Assembly (NCBI GenBank): GCA_964655115.1
Contig: CAZZKM010000013.1
Location: forward strand, 1-32,302
Length of the DNA: 32,302 bases
Reading direction: 5' to 3'
DNA from: ATZT02 sp964655115
GTDB lineage: Bacteria > Actinomycetota > Actinomycetes > S36-B12 > UBA5976
The notes under the pieces are model-generated. The model searched no databases. It had not been told where the DNA came from and worked only from the letters and a program-made list of their open reading frames with translations. Positions 1 to 8,038 of this stretch are shown in pieces; positions within the stretch are counted from its first letter, which is position 1; the number at the start of each line of letters is the position of its first letter. The translations under genes were made by a program, and so were the position numbers.

Positions 1-159
1 ATTGCTGACGATTTAATCGAGATTCCAATTTATAATTACGTTGCAACTGCCAGACTTTTGTTGCCTTTTATTCAAGTTATAGATGAAATATTAGATAAAA
101 AATTACAAGAGACATTAGTTTTGGAATTAAATAAAATTTATGAGGCTATAAGTGGATAA
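1..159 (+). CDS. C-terminal end of a WYL-type regulator, probably PafB (partial)
   Basis: An open frame enters from the left edge and ends with TAA at 157-159, giving 52 residues. It has no start in the window. The tail reads as two amphipathic helices (including VATARLLLPF and LVLELNKIYEAI), which resembles the C-terminal extension of WYL-domain regulators. The next gene is a PafC-type protein, and in Actinomycetota pafB normally lies immediately upstream of pafC, so PafB is the most likely identity. The stop overlaps the GTG start of the next gene by 8 bp, indicating one operon. The assignment rests mainly on position; the visible residues are too few for a firm family call. Confidence 0.45.
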   Translation: MADDLIEIPIYNYVATARLLLPFIQVIDEILDKKLQETLVLELNKIYEAISG

Positions 160-1036
160 TTCCGACAAATTAAAAAGATTGATTCTTGAATTACCATGGT
201 TATCTCAGAACAAGACAGTATCAATTGAAGAATTGTGTACTACATTTTCGATCTCTAGAGAGCAGGCAATAAAAGATTTAACATTGCTTACTTTTGTTGG
301 TCCAAGTCAATTTGGAGGAGACCTTGTTGACATTCAAATTTCTGATGACTTAGTCACAGTAGTAGATAATCAAAATCATGGAAATTCTATTCAATTTACA
401 CCGGAAGAAATAATGGTTCTTATTTCTTCACTAAATCTATTAATTCTGTGCGATCGGAGTAATTTAATTGTTCGAAATTTATATAACAAAATCCTAGGTT
501 TGTTTTATGAATCTGCATTTATCAATGAAAATGAATACATTCAAATTTTAAATTCATTACAAAGAAGCCTTGAAACAGAACAAAATATACTCATTGACTA
601 TATAGATGGAAGAAATATTGTTAAAAAAGATATTCCGATCAAGATTATTTCTATTGAACAAATAGGAGATTACAAATATTTGAATGGATTAGACTATAAA
701 TACAATATTTATAAAAGTTATAGATTAGACAGAATTTTAAAAGTTGAGGTCTCCACAAACAAACCTCTTGAAACAAAAGATTCTGTGAATGAAATTGTCG
801 CTAAATTAGCAAAAATTATTGCTCCAAATTGGAAAAAACGCATCTTAGATAACTTTAATTTAGAAAAAGTACTGGAAAAAGACTCTAATTTAGAATTTGA
901 ACTATCTTATTTTGACTCAAATTTTTTAAAAACTATCATTTATTCCCTCGGAAATAGAGTAAAAATCAAGGCTGATCAAAATGTTAAGAGCGAAATTTTG
1001 CAATTAATAAAAACTGACATTGAAAGATTCTCGTGA
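152..1036 (+). CDS. pafC: PafC-like WYL-domain transcriptional regulator
   Basis: A 294-residue protein with an N-terminal helix-turn-helix region (about 5-50), a middle segment typical of PafC (GDLVDIQI near 55-62, then FTPEEIMVLISSLNLL), and a WYL-type domain around 140-205 ending in SYRLDRI. PafB and PafC together form the activator of the RecA/LexA-independent DNA damage response in mycobacteria and relatives. The start is GTG at 152 with GAGG at 142-145 as ribosome binding site. It overlaps the previous gene by 8 bp and the following lipid kinase by 4 bp. The WYL signature is altered: the position normally W in W-Y-L is K (KYLNG), while the conserved arginine of RLDRI remains. DNA-damage control is inferred from the family, not shown here. 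Confidence 0.8.
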   Translation: MDNSDKLKRLILELPWLSQNKTVSIEELCTTFSISREQAIKDLTLLTFVGPSQFGGDLVDIQISDDLVTVVDNQNHGNSIQFTPEEIMVLISSLNLLILCDRSNLIVRNLYNKILGLFYESAFINENEYIQILNSLQRSLETEQNILIDYIDGRNIVKKDIPIKIISIEQIGDYKYLNGLDYKYNIYKSYRLDRILKVEVSTNKPLETKDSVNEIVAKLAKIIAPNWKKRILDNFNLEKVLEKDSNLEFELSYFDSNFLKTIIYSLGNRVKIKADQNVKSEILQLIKTDIERFS

Positions 1037-1902
1037 AAATTCTGATAATTCACAATATAAAAAGCGGAAGAAAATCACAAACAAAATTAGTCGAAAGACT
1101 AAAAATTAAACTAATTGAAAAACACGAAATAGAATATTTTGAAGTATTTAATGATGATTCAATGCGGAAAGTGTTTCCTAATATTTCTAGAAATGATTTA
1201 ATAATAATAAGTGGTGGTGACGGAACTGTATCATTCTTCTCTAGTTTTTTGATTGAGTCAGATAAACCTCTTTTGATAATTCCAGCAGGTTCTGGCAATG
1301 ACTTTGCCAACTCATTAGGATTTCAATCTAATTATCAGAAAATAATTGATGCTATTGAACAATTCAAGACTACAAATATATCAACCATGATTGTGAATGA
1401 AAATAAACGAGCTTTAACAATTGCTTGCTTCGGCTTTGAGGCCAGAGTTAATAGACTGGCAAACAAATTTCCTAGGTTTTTAGGAAGTTTTAAATACACG
1501 GCCGCTACTTTATTTGCACTTTTAGGAAAGCACTATGAAGCTTTGAAGATTGAAAATAATCTCTTTACAGAAACATCTGAATATTCACTAGCTATCGTCG
1601 CAAATACTCCAAGTTTTGGCGGTGGATTGATGATAAGCAATAAGGCAACTGCCACAGACGATAAACTGTATTTAATACTTGTTAATAAAGTAAATAAATT
1701 GAAGTTGATTTACCTGTTTATTCTTCTTTTAAGAAAGAAACATTTTTCACGAGATGAATTTAGAGAATATGAGGTAAAACAACTAACCGTCGACAAAACT
1801 AAAGGGATATTGCAATCACAGGCAGATGGAGAGCGCCTTGCTGATGGATTAATAAATGTCAGGATTGATCCTTTCTCAATGAAAGTATTAAATTTTGAAT
1901 AA
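1033..1902 (+). CDS. Diacylglycerol kinase family lipid kinase (DagK/YegS type)
   Basis: A 289-residue protein with the catalytic-domain signatures of the DagK/YegS/sphingosine kinase family: GGDGT at residues 61-65 (nucleotide binding) and PAGSGNDFA at 84-92. Length is normal for the single-chain bacterial form. Such enzymes transfer ATP phosphate to diacylglycerol or a related lipid at the inner membrane face, recycling it into phosphatidic acid; the exact lipid cannot be read from sequence. The GTG start (1033) overlaps the TGA of pafC in a GTGA arrangement, and its stop overlaps the helY start by 8 bp, so the three are translationally coupled. In Streptomyces a homologue also lies just upstream of helY, but there tatA and tatC sit between pafC and the kinase. 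Here they are absent. Confidence 0.85.
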   Translation: MKILIIHNIKSGRKSQTKLVERLKIKLIEKHEIEYFEVFNDDSMRKVFPNISRNDLIIISGGDGTVSFFSSFLIESDKPLLIIPAGSGNDFANSLGFQSNYQKIIDAIEQFKTTNISTMIVNENKRALTIACFGFEARVNRLANKFPRFLGSFKYTAATLFALLGKHYEALKIENNLFTETSEYSLAIVANTPSFGGGLMISNKATATDDKLYLILVNKVNKLKLIYLFILLLRKKHFSRDEFREYEVKQLTVDKTKGILQSQADGERLADGLINVRIDPFSMKVLNFE

Positions 1903-4537
1903 TTTTGCCGCAAAGCTGAACAGTTTCAAAGGTGTGGCACATTCAGATCTTGAAATTCTAAATGAATTCAAAATGGGACTATCTTTTGAGTTAGATCGAT
2001 TTCAATTGGAAGCCATTGAATATTTTCTTCAAGGAAATTCTGTTGTTGTTGCAGCTCCAACCGGATCAGGCAAAACGATAGTAGGGGAGTTCGCTGTTTT
2101 TTATGTCAATAAAAAGAAGCAAAGAACATTTTATACAACACCTTTAAAAGCGCTATCTAACCAAAAATACTTGGAATTCGTGGAAAGATTTGGCATCGAA
2201 CAAGTAGGTCTTTTGACTGGTGATAACGCTGTCAATCAAGATGCTTCAATCGTGGTTATGACTACTGAAGTATTACGAAACATGATTTACCAAACACCTG
2301 AAAAAATTGATGAGTTAGGTGTGGCAATTCTTGACGAAGTTCATTTTTTAGCGGATAAGGAAAGAGGAGTTGTCTGGGAAGAAATTTTAATTCTATTAAA
2401 TAAAAATGTAAAAATTGTGGCTTTATCAGCAACGGTAAGTAACGTGGAAGACTTTGCTGATTGGTTGCATGAAATTAGAGGTGATTGCAAATTTGTTATT
2501 GAAGAAAAAAGACCTGTCCCATTAAGTCAGTTAATTGCTACGAGCAATTCTTTGATTCCTCTTTTTTCCAACGAAGAGGGTCAAATTAATAAAAAAGTTA
2601 TCAATTTATATAAGAGAAGTTTTACTAGATCACATGTAAAAACAGAAATTCCTACCAGAATCGAAATAGTCGAGAATATCAAAGATTATGATTTACTGCC
2701 CTCGATTTTTTTCATATTTAGTAGAAAAGGTTGCGATCAGGCAGTAGAGCAAATAAGAAAAAGTAATATTCAACTTACCAATGAAGAAGAAAGATTCGAA
2801 ATAAAAAAGTATTTACAAAATAGATTTGATGACATAGAGGCATCAGATTGGTCTGCTCTAAAAGTGGATGAGTGGATCGATTGCGCCATTAGAGGTTTTA
2901 GCAGTCATCACGCTGGATTAATACCTCAAATGAAAGAAGCGGCTGAATATTTATTTCAAAAAGGTTTATTGAAATTGATTTTTGCAACAGAGACACTTTC
3001 TGTAGGTATAAATATGCCAGCAAAATCCGTGGTTTTAGAACGAATGGATAAATGGAATGGTACAACTCATGAAATGCTGTCACCAGCTGAATTCACCCAA
3101 TTAACCGGAAGAGCAGGACGTAGAGGAATAGATGTAGACGGAGAGGCAATTATAGCTTTTCATCCACATAGTGAGCCAAAATTCATTGCTAACTTGGTTT
3201 CATCAAGAACATTTGAATTAACTTCAACTTTTGAACCTAAATACAATATGGTTCTCAATCTTTTAGAACATAGAAATCTACACGAAACTAAGATTCTTCT
3301 TAATAAATCCTTTGCTCAGTATTATCAAAAAAAAGACTCCAAAAATTTAATTGAACAAATTAATTATGAAAAAGAAAAATTGACTAGAAAAGAAAACGAG
3401 TTTAGTTGCCATTTAGGCGATATCAAAGAATATTATTCAATAATCTTAAATATTAATTCTTATCATAAAGATGAAGACAGAAATTCAAATAAAAAAAGAT
3501 TGATTAAAAATGGATTAAAACTTGAATCTGGAAGTATCGTTGGGGTTAAAAATCTTAGAAGAAGCAAATTTGCTCTAATTACCAGAGTCTTGAATTCTAA
3601 AAAAAAGATAGAATTCTGGGTCGTTTTAGATAATGGAGAGGGTAGAAAGATAGATCATAGAAGTTTTGATCCAAATATTGGCGTTGTTGGAGAGCTAGAT
3701 TTAAATGAAGAAATCGATTTCGCAAGAAAAAGTGTAAGAGACGAATATGCAAAGAAAATTCGAATTACGGCAGGAAATTTAAATAAGAAGAACATCAGTG
3801 ACACAGATGTAACTTCTTTGAAAACTGAATTAAAGAATCATGTATGTCACAAATGTCCACAAATTCAAGAGCATTTACGATTTGGTGAAAATATAGAAAG
3901 AAATAAGAGGTATATAAATGCACTCAAGGCGCATTTAGAAAATGATTTTGTTAATTTGGAAAAAAAATGTGATCAAGTAATTTCTTTGTTAATTAAACTT
4001 GATTATATATCTAGTATCGAGGAAAAATTAACAATTACAAAGTGGGGAAAATATTTAAAGCAAATTCATTCTGAGTTTGATTTATTAATAATTGAATCAT
4101 TAAGAAGAAATTTCTTAAGTAATTTGACTGCAATTCAACTTTCATGTTTGTTGAGTGGATTTGTCTATAATCCAAGAAGAGACGAAATCGATATTCCGAT
4201 AAATGTTGATGAAATTATTAAAAATAACGCGACAGAAATTATTAATCTATCTGAAGAAATCATTGATCTAGAAAGTAAATTCAAAATCTCGACCACAAAA
4301 CACCCTCATTTTGGTATGGCAAACATAATTAAACAATGGTGTAACGATGTAAATTTGAAAAAAATTCTTCTTAAAACAGATATTGCTCCTGGAGATTTTG
4401 TTAGAAATATTAAGCAAATTATAGATTTATTGCGCCAAATAAAGAGACTAAACATATCTGGAATAGCAAACAAGGCTGATGAAGCTATATCACTTCTAGA
4501 TAAAGGAGTTGTATCTTATGAACCAAATGTCAATTAA
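1895..4537 (+). CDS. helY: HelY/Mtr4-like superfamily 2 DEAD/DEAH-box helicase
   Basis: An 880-residue Ski2-like helicase. Visible motifs are Walker A AAPTGSGKT (53-61), motif Ia TTPLKALSNQ (about 81-90), DEVH box (147-150), ALSAT (motif III, about 176-180), TETLSVGINMPA (about 364) and QLTGRAGRRGID (motif VI, about 400-411). The C-terminal half holds the arch-like and helical region of actinobacterial HelY, with a conserved CHKC-containing stretch (near 649-652). Family members unwind RNA or DNA and are thought to act in RNA turnover; the substrate is not shown here. The likely start is TTG at 1895, overlapping the kinase stop by 8 bp. GTG at 1934 is a later alternative, but would leave less sequence ahead of the Q-motif-like region. 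The 3' end meets the exonuclease gene tail to tail, overlapping it by 8 bp. Confidence 0.9.
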   Translation: MNNFAAKLNSFKGVAHSDLEILNEFKMGLSFELDRFQLEAIEYFLQGNSVVVAAPTGSGKTIVGEFAVFYVNKKKQRTFYTTPLKALSNQKYLEFVERFGIEQVGLLTGDNAVNQDASIVVMTTEVLRNMIYQTPEKIDELGVAILDEVHFLADKERGVVWEEILILLNKNVKIVALSATVSNVEDFADWLHEIRGDCKFVIEEKRPVPLSQLIATSNSLIPLFSNEEGQINKKVINLYKRSFTRSHVKTEIPTRIEIVENIKDYDLLPSIFFIFSRKGCDQAVEQIRKSNIQLTNEEERFEIKKYLQNRFDDIEASDWSALKVDEWIDCAIRGFSSHHAGLIPQMKEAAEYLFQKGLLKLIFATETLSVGINMPAKSVVLERMDKWNGTTHEMLSPAEFTQLTGRAGRRGIDVDGEAIIAFHPHSEPKFIANLVSSRTFELTSTFEPKYNMVLNLLEHRNLHETKILLNKSFAQYYQKKDSKNLIEQINYEKEKLTRKENEFSCHLGDIKEYYSIILNINSYHKDEDRNSNKKRLIKNGLKLESGSIVGVKNLRRSKFALITRVLNSKKKIEFWVVLDNGEGRKIDHRSFDPNIGVVGELDLNEEIDFARKSVRDEYAKKIRITAGNLNKKNISDTDVTSLKTELKNHVCHKCPQIQEHLRFGENIERNKRYINALKAHLENDFVNLEKKCDQVISLLIKLDYISSIEEKLTITKWGKYLKQIHSEFDLLIIESLRRNFLSNLTAIQLSCLLSGFVYNPRRDEIDIPINVDEIIKNNATEIINLSEEIIDLESKFKISTTKHPHFGMANIIKQWCNDVNLKKILLKTDIAPGDFVRNIKQIIDLLRQIKRLNISGIANKADEAISLLDKGVVSYEPNVN

Positions 4538-5414
4538 AAAAAGATTTTACTTGATTTTCAATACGATATTTTTGTAGTTTCTTTTGTACAGAATTAATAT
4601 TCTTTCTATCTATTTCAAATATTTTAATTTTTAAATCATCTCTCAATTTAACTACCTTTAAAGCTTTATTTAAATAGGGAATAGATTCAGAAATATTTTG
4701 TTTCTGCTTTGGGGATAAAACTTTAGAATCCAAATATTTATCAATTAAATTCTCGATATTTCTAAATTTATTAATGATTTCAACAGCTGTTTTTTCACCA
4801 ATTCCTTTCACTCCTGGTAATCCATCAGATGGATCTCCCTTTAAAACTGCAAAATCTAAATACGATTTAGATTCGATGCCAAATCTCTTTTTTATGTCTC
4901 TTTCACCAAAACGTGTACCTCCATCTTTACCCAATAAATGAACATGTATTGATCGTTTATCATCAATGGTTTGGAATAAATCTTTATCGCCTGAAACAAT
5001 GATTGTTTTTGGATTATTCCTTGCAATTGAAGCAAGAACATCATCTGCTTCGTAATTAGTTTTACCTATGCATTGCATTCCTAGAGTTTGCAATATTGAA
5101 GGTAAAATTTCAATTTGTCTTACTAAATCATCTTCAACTTCTTCACTTTCATCTTCTAAGACTCTGTGCGCTTTGTATTCAGGCAATAGGTTGGTGCGCC
5201 ATTTAGGGCGCCAATCAACATCTAATGCATGAATGATTCTTTCAGGTGAATATATTTTTTTTAATCTATTTAATGTTTCTAGGTAACCTTTTACACCATT
5301 TATAGGTAAACCTGCAGCGTCCTTTATTGATGAAGGCAAACCATAGAAAGATCTGAAAATAAGTGAGGATAAGTCTATTGCCAAAATATTGATTTTGAAC
5401 TTTGTCGCTGTCAT
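4530..5414 (-). CDS. Free-standing 5'-3' exonuclease (PolA N-terminal-like, PIN/H3TH)
   Basis: A 294-residue protein using ATG at 5414 (MTATKFKINIL). The open frame runs 32 codons further up but that extension has no family match and would overlap the divergent peptidase gene. Metal-binding acidic clusters are visible: LAIDLSSLIFRSFYGLP near the N-terminus, NYEADDVLA, and IVSGDKDLFQ. These are followed by the helix-hairpin-helix segment LKGDPSDGLPGVKGIGEKTA. This is the flap/5' nuclease domain of DNA polymerase I as a separate protein, with no polymerase part, similar in length to Rv2090 of M. tuberculosis. Expected role: removal of RNA primers and 5' flaps. It is the only minus-strand gene in the left block; the same inverted arrangement between helY and pepE is seen in Mycobacterium. 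The mRNA may be leaderless. Confidence 0.87.
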   Translation of the reverse strand: MTATKFKINILAIDLSSLIFRSFYGLPSSIKDAAGLPINGVKGYLETLNRLKKIYSPERIIHALDVDWRPKWRTNLLPEYKAHRVLEDESEEVEDDLVRQIEILPSILQTLGMQCIGKTNYEADDVLASIARNNPKTIIVSGDKDLFQTIDDKRSIHVHLLGKDGGTRFGERDIKKRFGIESKSYLDFAVLKGDPSDGLPGVKGIGEKTAVEIINKFRNIENLIDKYLDSKVLSPKQKQNISESIPYLNKALKVVKLRDDLKIKIFEIDRKNINSVQKKLQKYRIENQVKSFFN

Positions 5415-5436
5415 AAGATGATTGTATCGATGTAAT
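5408..5436 (+). promoter_or_regulatory. Predicted promoter of the Xaa-Pro peptidase operon
   Basis: CTGTCA (5408-5413), a 17-bp spacer and TGTAAT (5431-5436) place transcription start near 5443, about six bases before the ATG at 5449. The -35 element lies inside the first codons of the divergent exonuclease gene, so the two promoters overlap on opposite strands. Confidence 0.4.
5414..5426 (-). promoter_or_regulatory. Predicted -10 element of the exonuclease, leaderless geometry
   Basis: On the minus strand TACAAT (5426-5421) matches the TAnnnT consensus. Seven bases downstream of its last base lies 5414, the A of the ATG. No Shine-Dalgarno-like sequence is seen before that ATG. The -35 region is poor, which is common at actinobacterial leaderless promoters. 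This is a pattern-based prediction. Confidence 0.45.
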
Positions 5437-5448
5437 AGGGTAGAGATA

Positions 5449-6549
5449 ATGGTCTCCGAAAACGAATTGTCACAAAGAATATTAAATGTGCAGAATTCAT
5501 TCAAGTTCAAAGATAGTTCATTACTTCTGGTAACACCTGGCCCTAATCTACGTTATTTAATTGACTATAAAGCAAAAAATCTTGAAAGATTAACTTGTTT
5601 GGCTATCTCAAATGATAGAAAACCTTTTTTGATTGTTCCCGAACTTGAAAAATTAGCTGCTCTGGAATCAGGATTAAATGAAGAGTCCATTGAATTGTTA
5701 ACTTGGAAAGAGGGTGATAATCCATACGATTTTTTCTCTAAATTTAACTTTAAGAATGTTTTTGTTGATGAAAAAATGACTGCTGATAAGCTGTTGAATT
5801 TTCAAAATACTTTTAAAAATTCGACATTTTACAATTCAAATTCTATTATCAGCCCCCTAAGAAGTGTGAAAAGTGAATACGAAATCGAGCAATTAAAAGA
5901 AGTTGGAAAAATGATTGATCAAGTGCATGAACAAGTTGCCTCCATAATTAAACCCGGAATTAGTGAAATCGAAATTGCTAAAAAAATTGGAAATAAAATA
6001 CTTGAAGTTGGACACGATTCTGTTGATTTCGTAATCGTTGCCGGTGGTATTAACTCTGCCTCGCCTCATCACGAACCTTCAAACAAAATTATTGAAAAGG
6101 GAGATGTTGTAGTAGTTGATATCGGAGGAACGTCGCCAAGTGGATACTGTAGCGATTCGACTAGAACTTATTGTGTCGGTACACCAAATAAGGAATTTCA
6201 AGATTTTTATACCACATTAATGATTGCCCAAGAATCTTCATGTAAAGCAACTGTAGAAAATTTTACCGGAGAAGAGTTAGACGCTGTAGCAAGAGATATT
6301 CTTACCAAAAATGATTTAGGAGAATATTTCACACATAGAACTGGTCACGGAATTGGATTGGAAACTCATGAAGAACCATATATTGCTTCAACAAATAAAT
6401 CTAAATTAGTTACTGGAAATGCTTTTAGTATTGAACCTGGTTTTTATATTGAAGGGAAATTTGGAGCAAGGATCGAGGACATAATTGTAAAAGTTGAAAA
6501 CGGCTATATTCGATGCAATGAATCTAATCGCGAACTAATCGTAATTTAA
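5449..6549 (+). CDS. M24B family Xaa-Pro aminopeptidase/dipeptidase (PepE/PepQ-like)
   Basis: A 366-residue creatinase/prolidase-fold metallopeptidase that removes residues next to proline from short peptides in the cytosol. With ATG at 5449, all five dinuclear metal ligands are present: D224 (VVDIGG), D236 (CSDSTRT), H300 (TGHGIG), E329 (SIEPG) and E343 (RIED). The N-terminal ~120 residues are the non-catalytic creatinase N domain. An in-frame TTG at 5422 would add nine residues, but ATG 5449 is preferred because it leaves the exonuclease start clear. The longer D-to-D spacing (12 residues) matches what I recall of mycobacterial PepE. It overlaps lnt by one base (TAATG), so peptidase, lnt and ppm1 probably form one transcript. 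Confidence 0.87.
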   Translation: MVSENELSQRILNVQNSFKFKDSSLLLVTPGPNLRYLIDYKAKNLERLTCLAISNDRKPFLIVPELEKLAALESGLNEESIELLTWKEGDNPYDFFSKFNFKNVFVDEKMTADKLLNFQNTFKNSTFYNSNSIISPLRSVKSEYEIEQLKEVGKMIDQVHEQVASIIKPGISEIEIAKKIGNKILEVGHDSVDFVIVAGGINSASPHHEPSNKIIEKGDVVVVDIGGTSPSGYCSDSTRTYCVGTPNKEFQDFYTTLMIAQESSCKATVENFTGEELDAVARDILTKNDLGEYFTHRTGHGIGLETHEEPYIASTNKSKLVTGNAFSIEPGFYIEGKFGARIEDIIVKVENGYIRCNESNRELIVI

Positions 6550-8036
6550 TGAAAAAACTACAGCTGCAAACAAAAATTACAGTTGGATCAATTGCAGGTT
6601 TGTTACTAGCCTTGACTTACGCAAATTCCAAAATTTGGTTTCTTATACCGGTAGTATTTGCACTTTGGTGGGGTGTTACTCACAAAAGATCACTAGGTGA
6701 CTATTTAGTGATTTCTTTTTCGTTCAGTTTAGTTTTTTGGGCGATACACATTATTTGGATAATCTCTATTGGTGTAGATGCATATATTTTGCTGACAATA
6801 TTAATGACACTTTTATTTGGATTGAGCGGATTTTTTATGTATCTATTGAGAAATTCTTTTCTTCCATTCTTAGGCTATGCAATAGTTTTTGTTTTTATAG
6901 AAACAAGTGCTCAATTCATTCCATTTGGTGGATTTCCATGGGCAAAAATTGCCTATTCGAGCATCGATTCACCTTTTGCTAAATTAGCTCCATTTGGTTC
7001 AACGCAATTAGTTGCTTTATCTATCTCCGTGATCGCAATGTTTTTAATTCCATTCATTGGTTTTCTTCTACAAAAAGCTATTTATCCAGCATTATTTATT
7101 GCTATATCAATTTTGGGATTAGTTATGTTTTTTGATTCAACTAAAATCAAATTCTCACCAGTAGGAGAGAAGAATCTGTTAATTGTTCAAGGCAATGTGC
7201 CACGCTCTGGACTTCTTTTCAATGAGCAAAAACTTGCCGTCTTGGAAAATCATGTGGCTGAAACAAAAAAATTTTTTAAAAGTTACAAAAAATCAAAAAT
7301 GATAGACGCAGTAATGTGGCCAGAAAATTCTATTGATGTAGATCCCTTTATAAACACTGAAGCAGAAAATATTTTAAACAGCATGCTAAGTGAAATAAAT
7401 ACGCCATTTATTGCTGGAGCTGTCTTGACAGAAGATAAGAATTTAAAGAATTCGGTTATCAAAATTCAAGGCAGTATAGGTAATAAGGACAATGAATATA
7501 CCAAATTTCACTTAGTACCTTTCGGAGAATATTTACCTTTTCGATCTTTATTAGAAACTAGAATTTCTCGTTTTAATCTTTTGAGCAGAGATTTTGTCCA
7601 GGGAAATACAATAACAAATTTTAATATAGGCAACAATATAATTTCACCAGTAATTTGTTTCGAGGTAGCTTGGAACGATATTTTATCAAAGCAATTATTA
7701 GATGGTGGACAAATAATAAGTGTGCATACTAACAATGCTACATATGCATTTTCCGAACAAATAAAACAGCAATTTCAAATTACTCGATTCAGAGCAAAAG
7801 AAGCTGGCAGACAAACCATCATAAGTGCTACGACTGGAATTTCAGCTCATTTAAATCAATATGGACAAGTTCTGTGGCAATCTGAGGAATTTATTCCAAC
7901 CTCACATGTTGCTACAGTAGAAATGATTACTCAAATTACTCCCGCCATAAGGTATAACCAATGGATTAATTTTATTAGTTTGGTTTTGTTACCGATAGCA
8001 TTATTATTAGCTTTTATAAAGAGTAGAATAAGATAA
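6549..8036 (+). CDS. lnt: Apolipoprotein N-acyltransferase
   Basis: A 495-residue membrane enzyme that adds the third acyl chain to the N-terminal cysteine of lipoproteins. About seven hydrophobic segments occupy residues 8-195, followed by a nitrilase-fold extracytoplasmic domain and a final membrane helix near 472-490. The Glu-Lys-Cys catalytic triad is visible as E259 (MWPENS), K319 (KFHLVPFGEYLP) and C370 (PVICFEVAW). The start ATG overlaps the peptidase stop in TAATG. The downstream gene is polyprenol-phosphate mannose synthase; in M. tuberculosis the two functions are fused in one protein (Rv2051c), while here they are separate but adjacent, which supports both calls. Confidence 0.9.
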   Translation: MKKLQLQTKITVGSIAGLLLALTYANSKIWFLIPVVFALWWGVTHKRSLGDYLVISFSFSLVFWAIHIIWIISIGVDAYILLTILMTLLFGLSGFFMYLLRNSFLPFLGYAIVFVFIETSAQFIPFGGFPWAKIAYSSIDSPFAKLAPFGSTQLVALSISVIAMFLIPFIGFLLQKAIYPALFIAISILGLVMFFDSTKIKFSPVGEKNLLIVQGNVPRSGLLFNEQKLAVLENHVAETKKFFKSYKKSKMIDAVMWPENSIDVDPFINTEAENILNSMLSEINTPFIAGAVLTEDKNLKNSVIKIQGSIGNKDNEYTKFHLVPFGEYLPFRSLLETRISRFNLLSRDFVQGNTITNFNIGNNIISPVICFEVAWNDILSKQLLDGGQIISVHTNNATYAFSEQIKQQFQITRFRAKEAGRQTIISATTGISAHLNQYGQVLWQSEEFIPTSHVATVEMITQITPAIRYNQWINFISLVLLPIALLLAFIKSRIR

Positions 8037-8038
8037 TT

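Noticed and set aside
1050..1310. Reverse-strand open frames inside the lipid kinase, gcvP, pyrG, recN and nadK genes
   Set aside because: They mirror the codons of clearly real genes, lack ribosome binding sites and show no family features.
4530..5510. Longer exonuclease start at 5510
   Set aside because: The extra 32 residues match nothing in the family and would overlap the first 62 bases of the peptidase gene; ATG 5414 begins exactly where family similarity starts.
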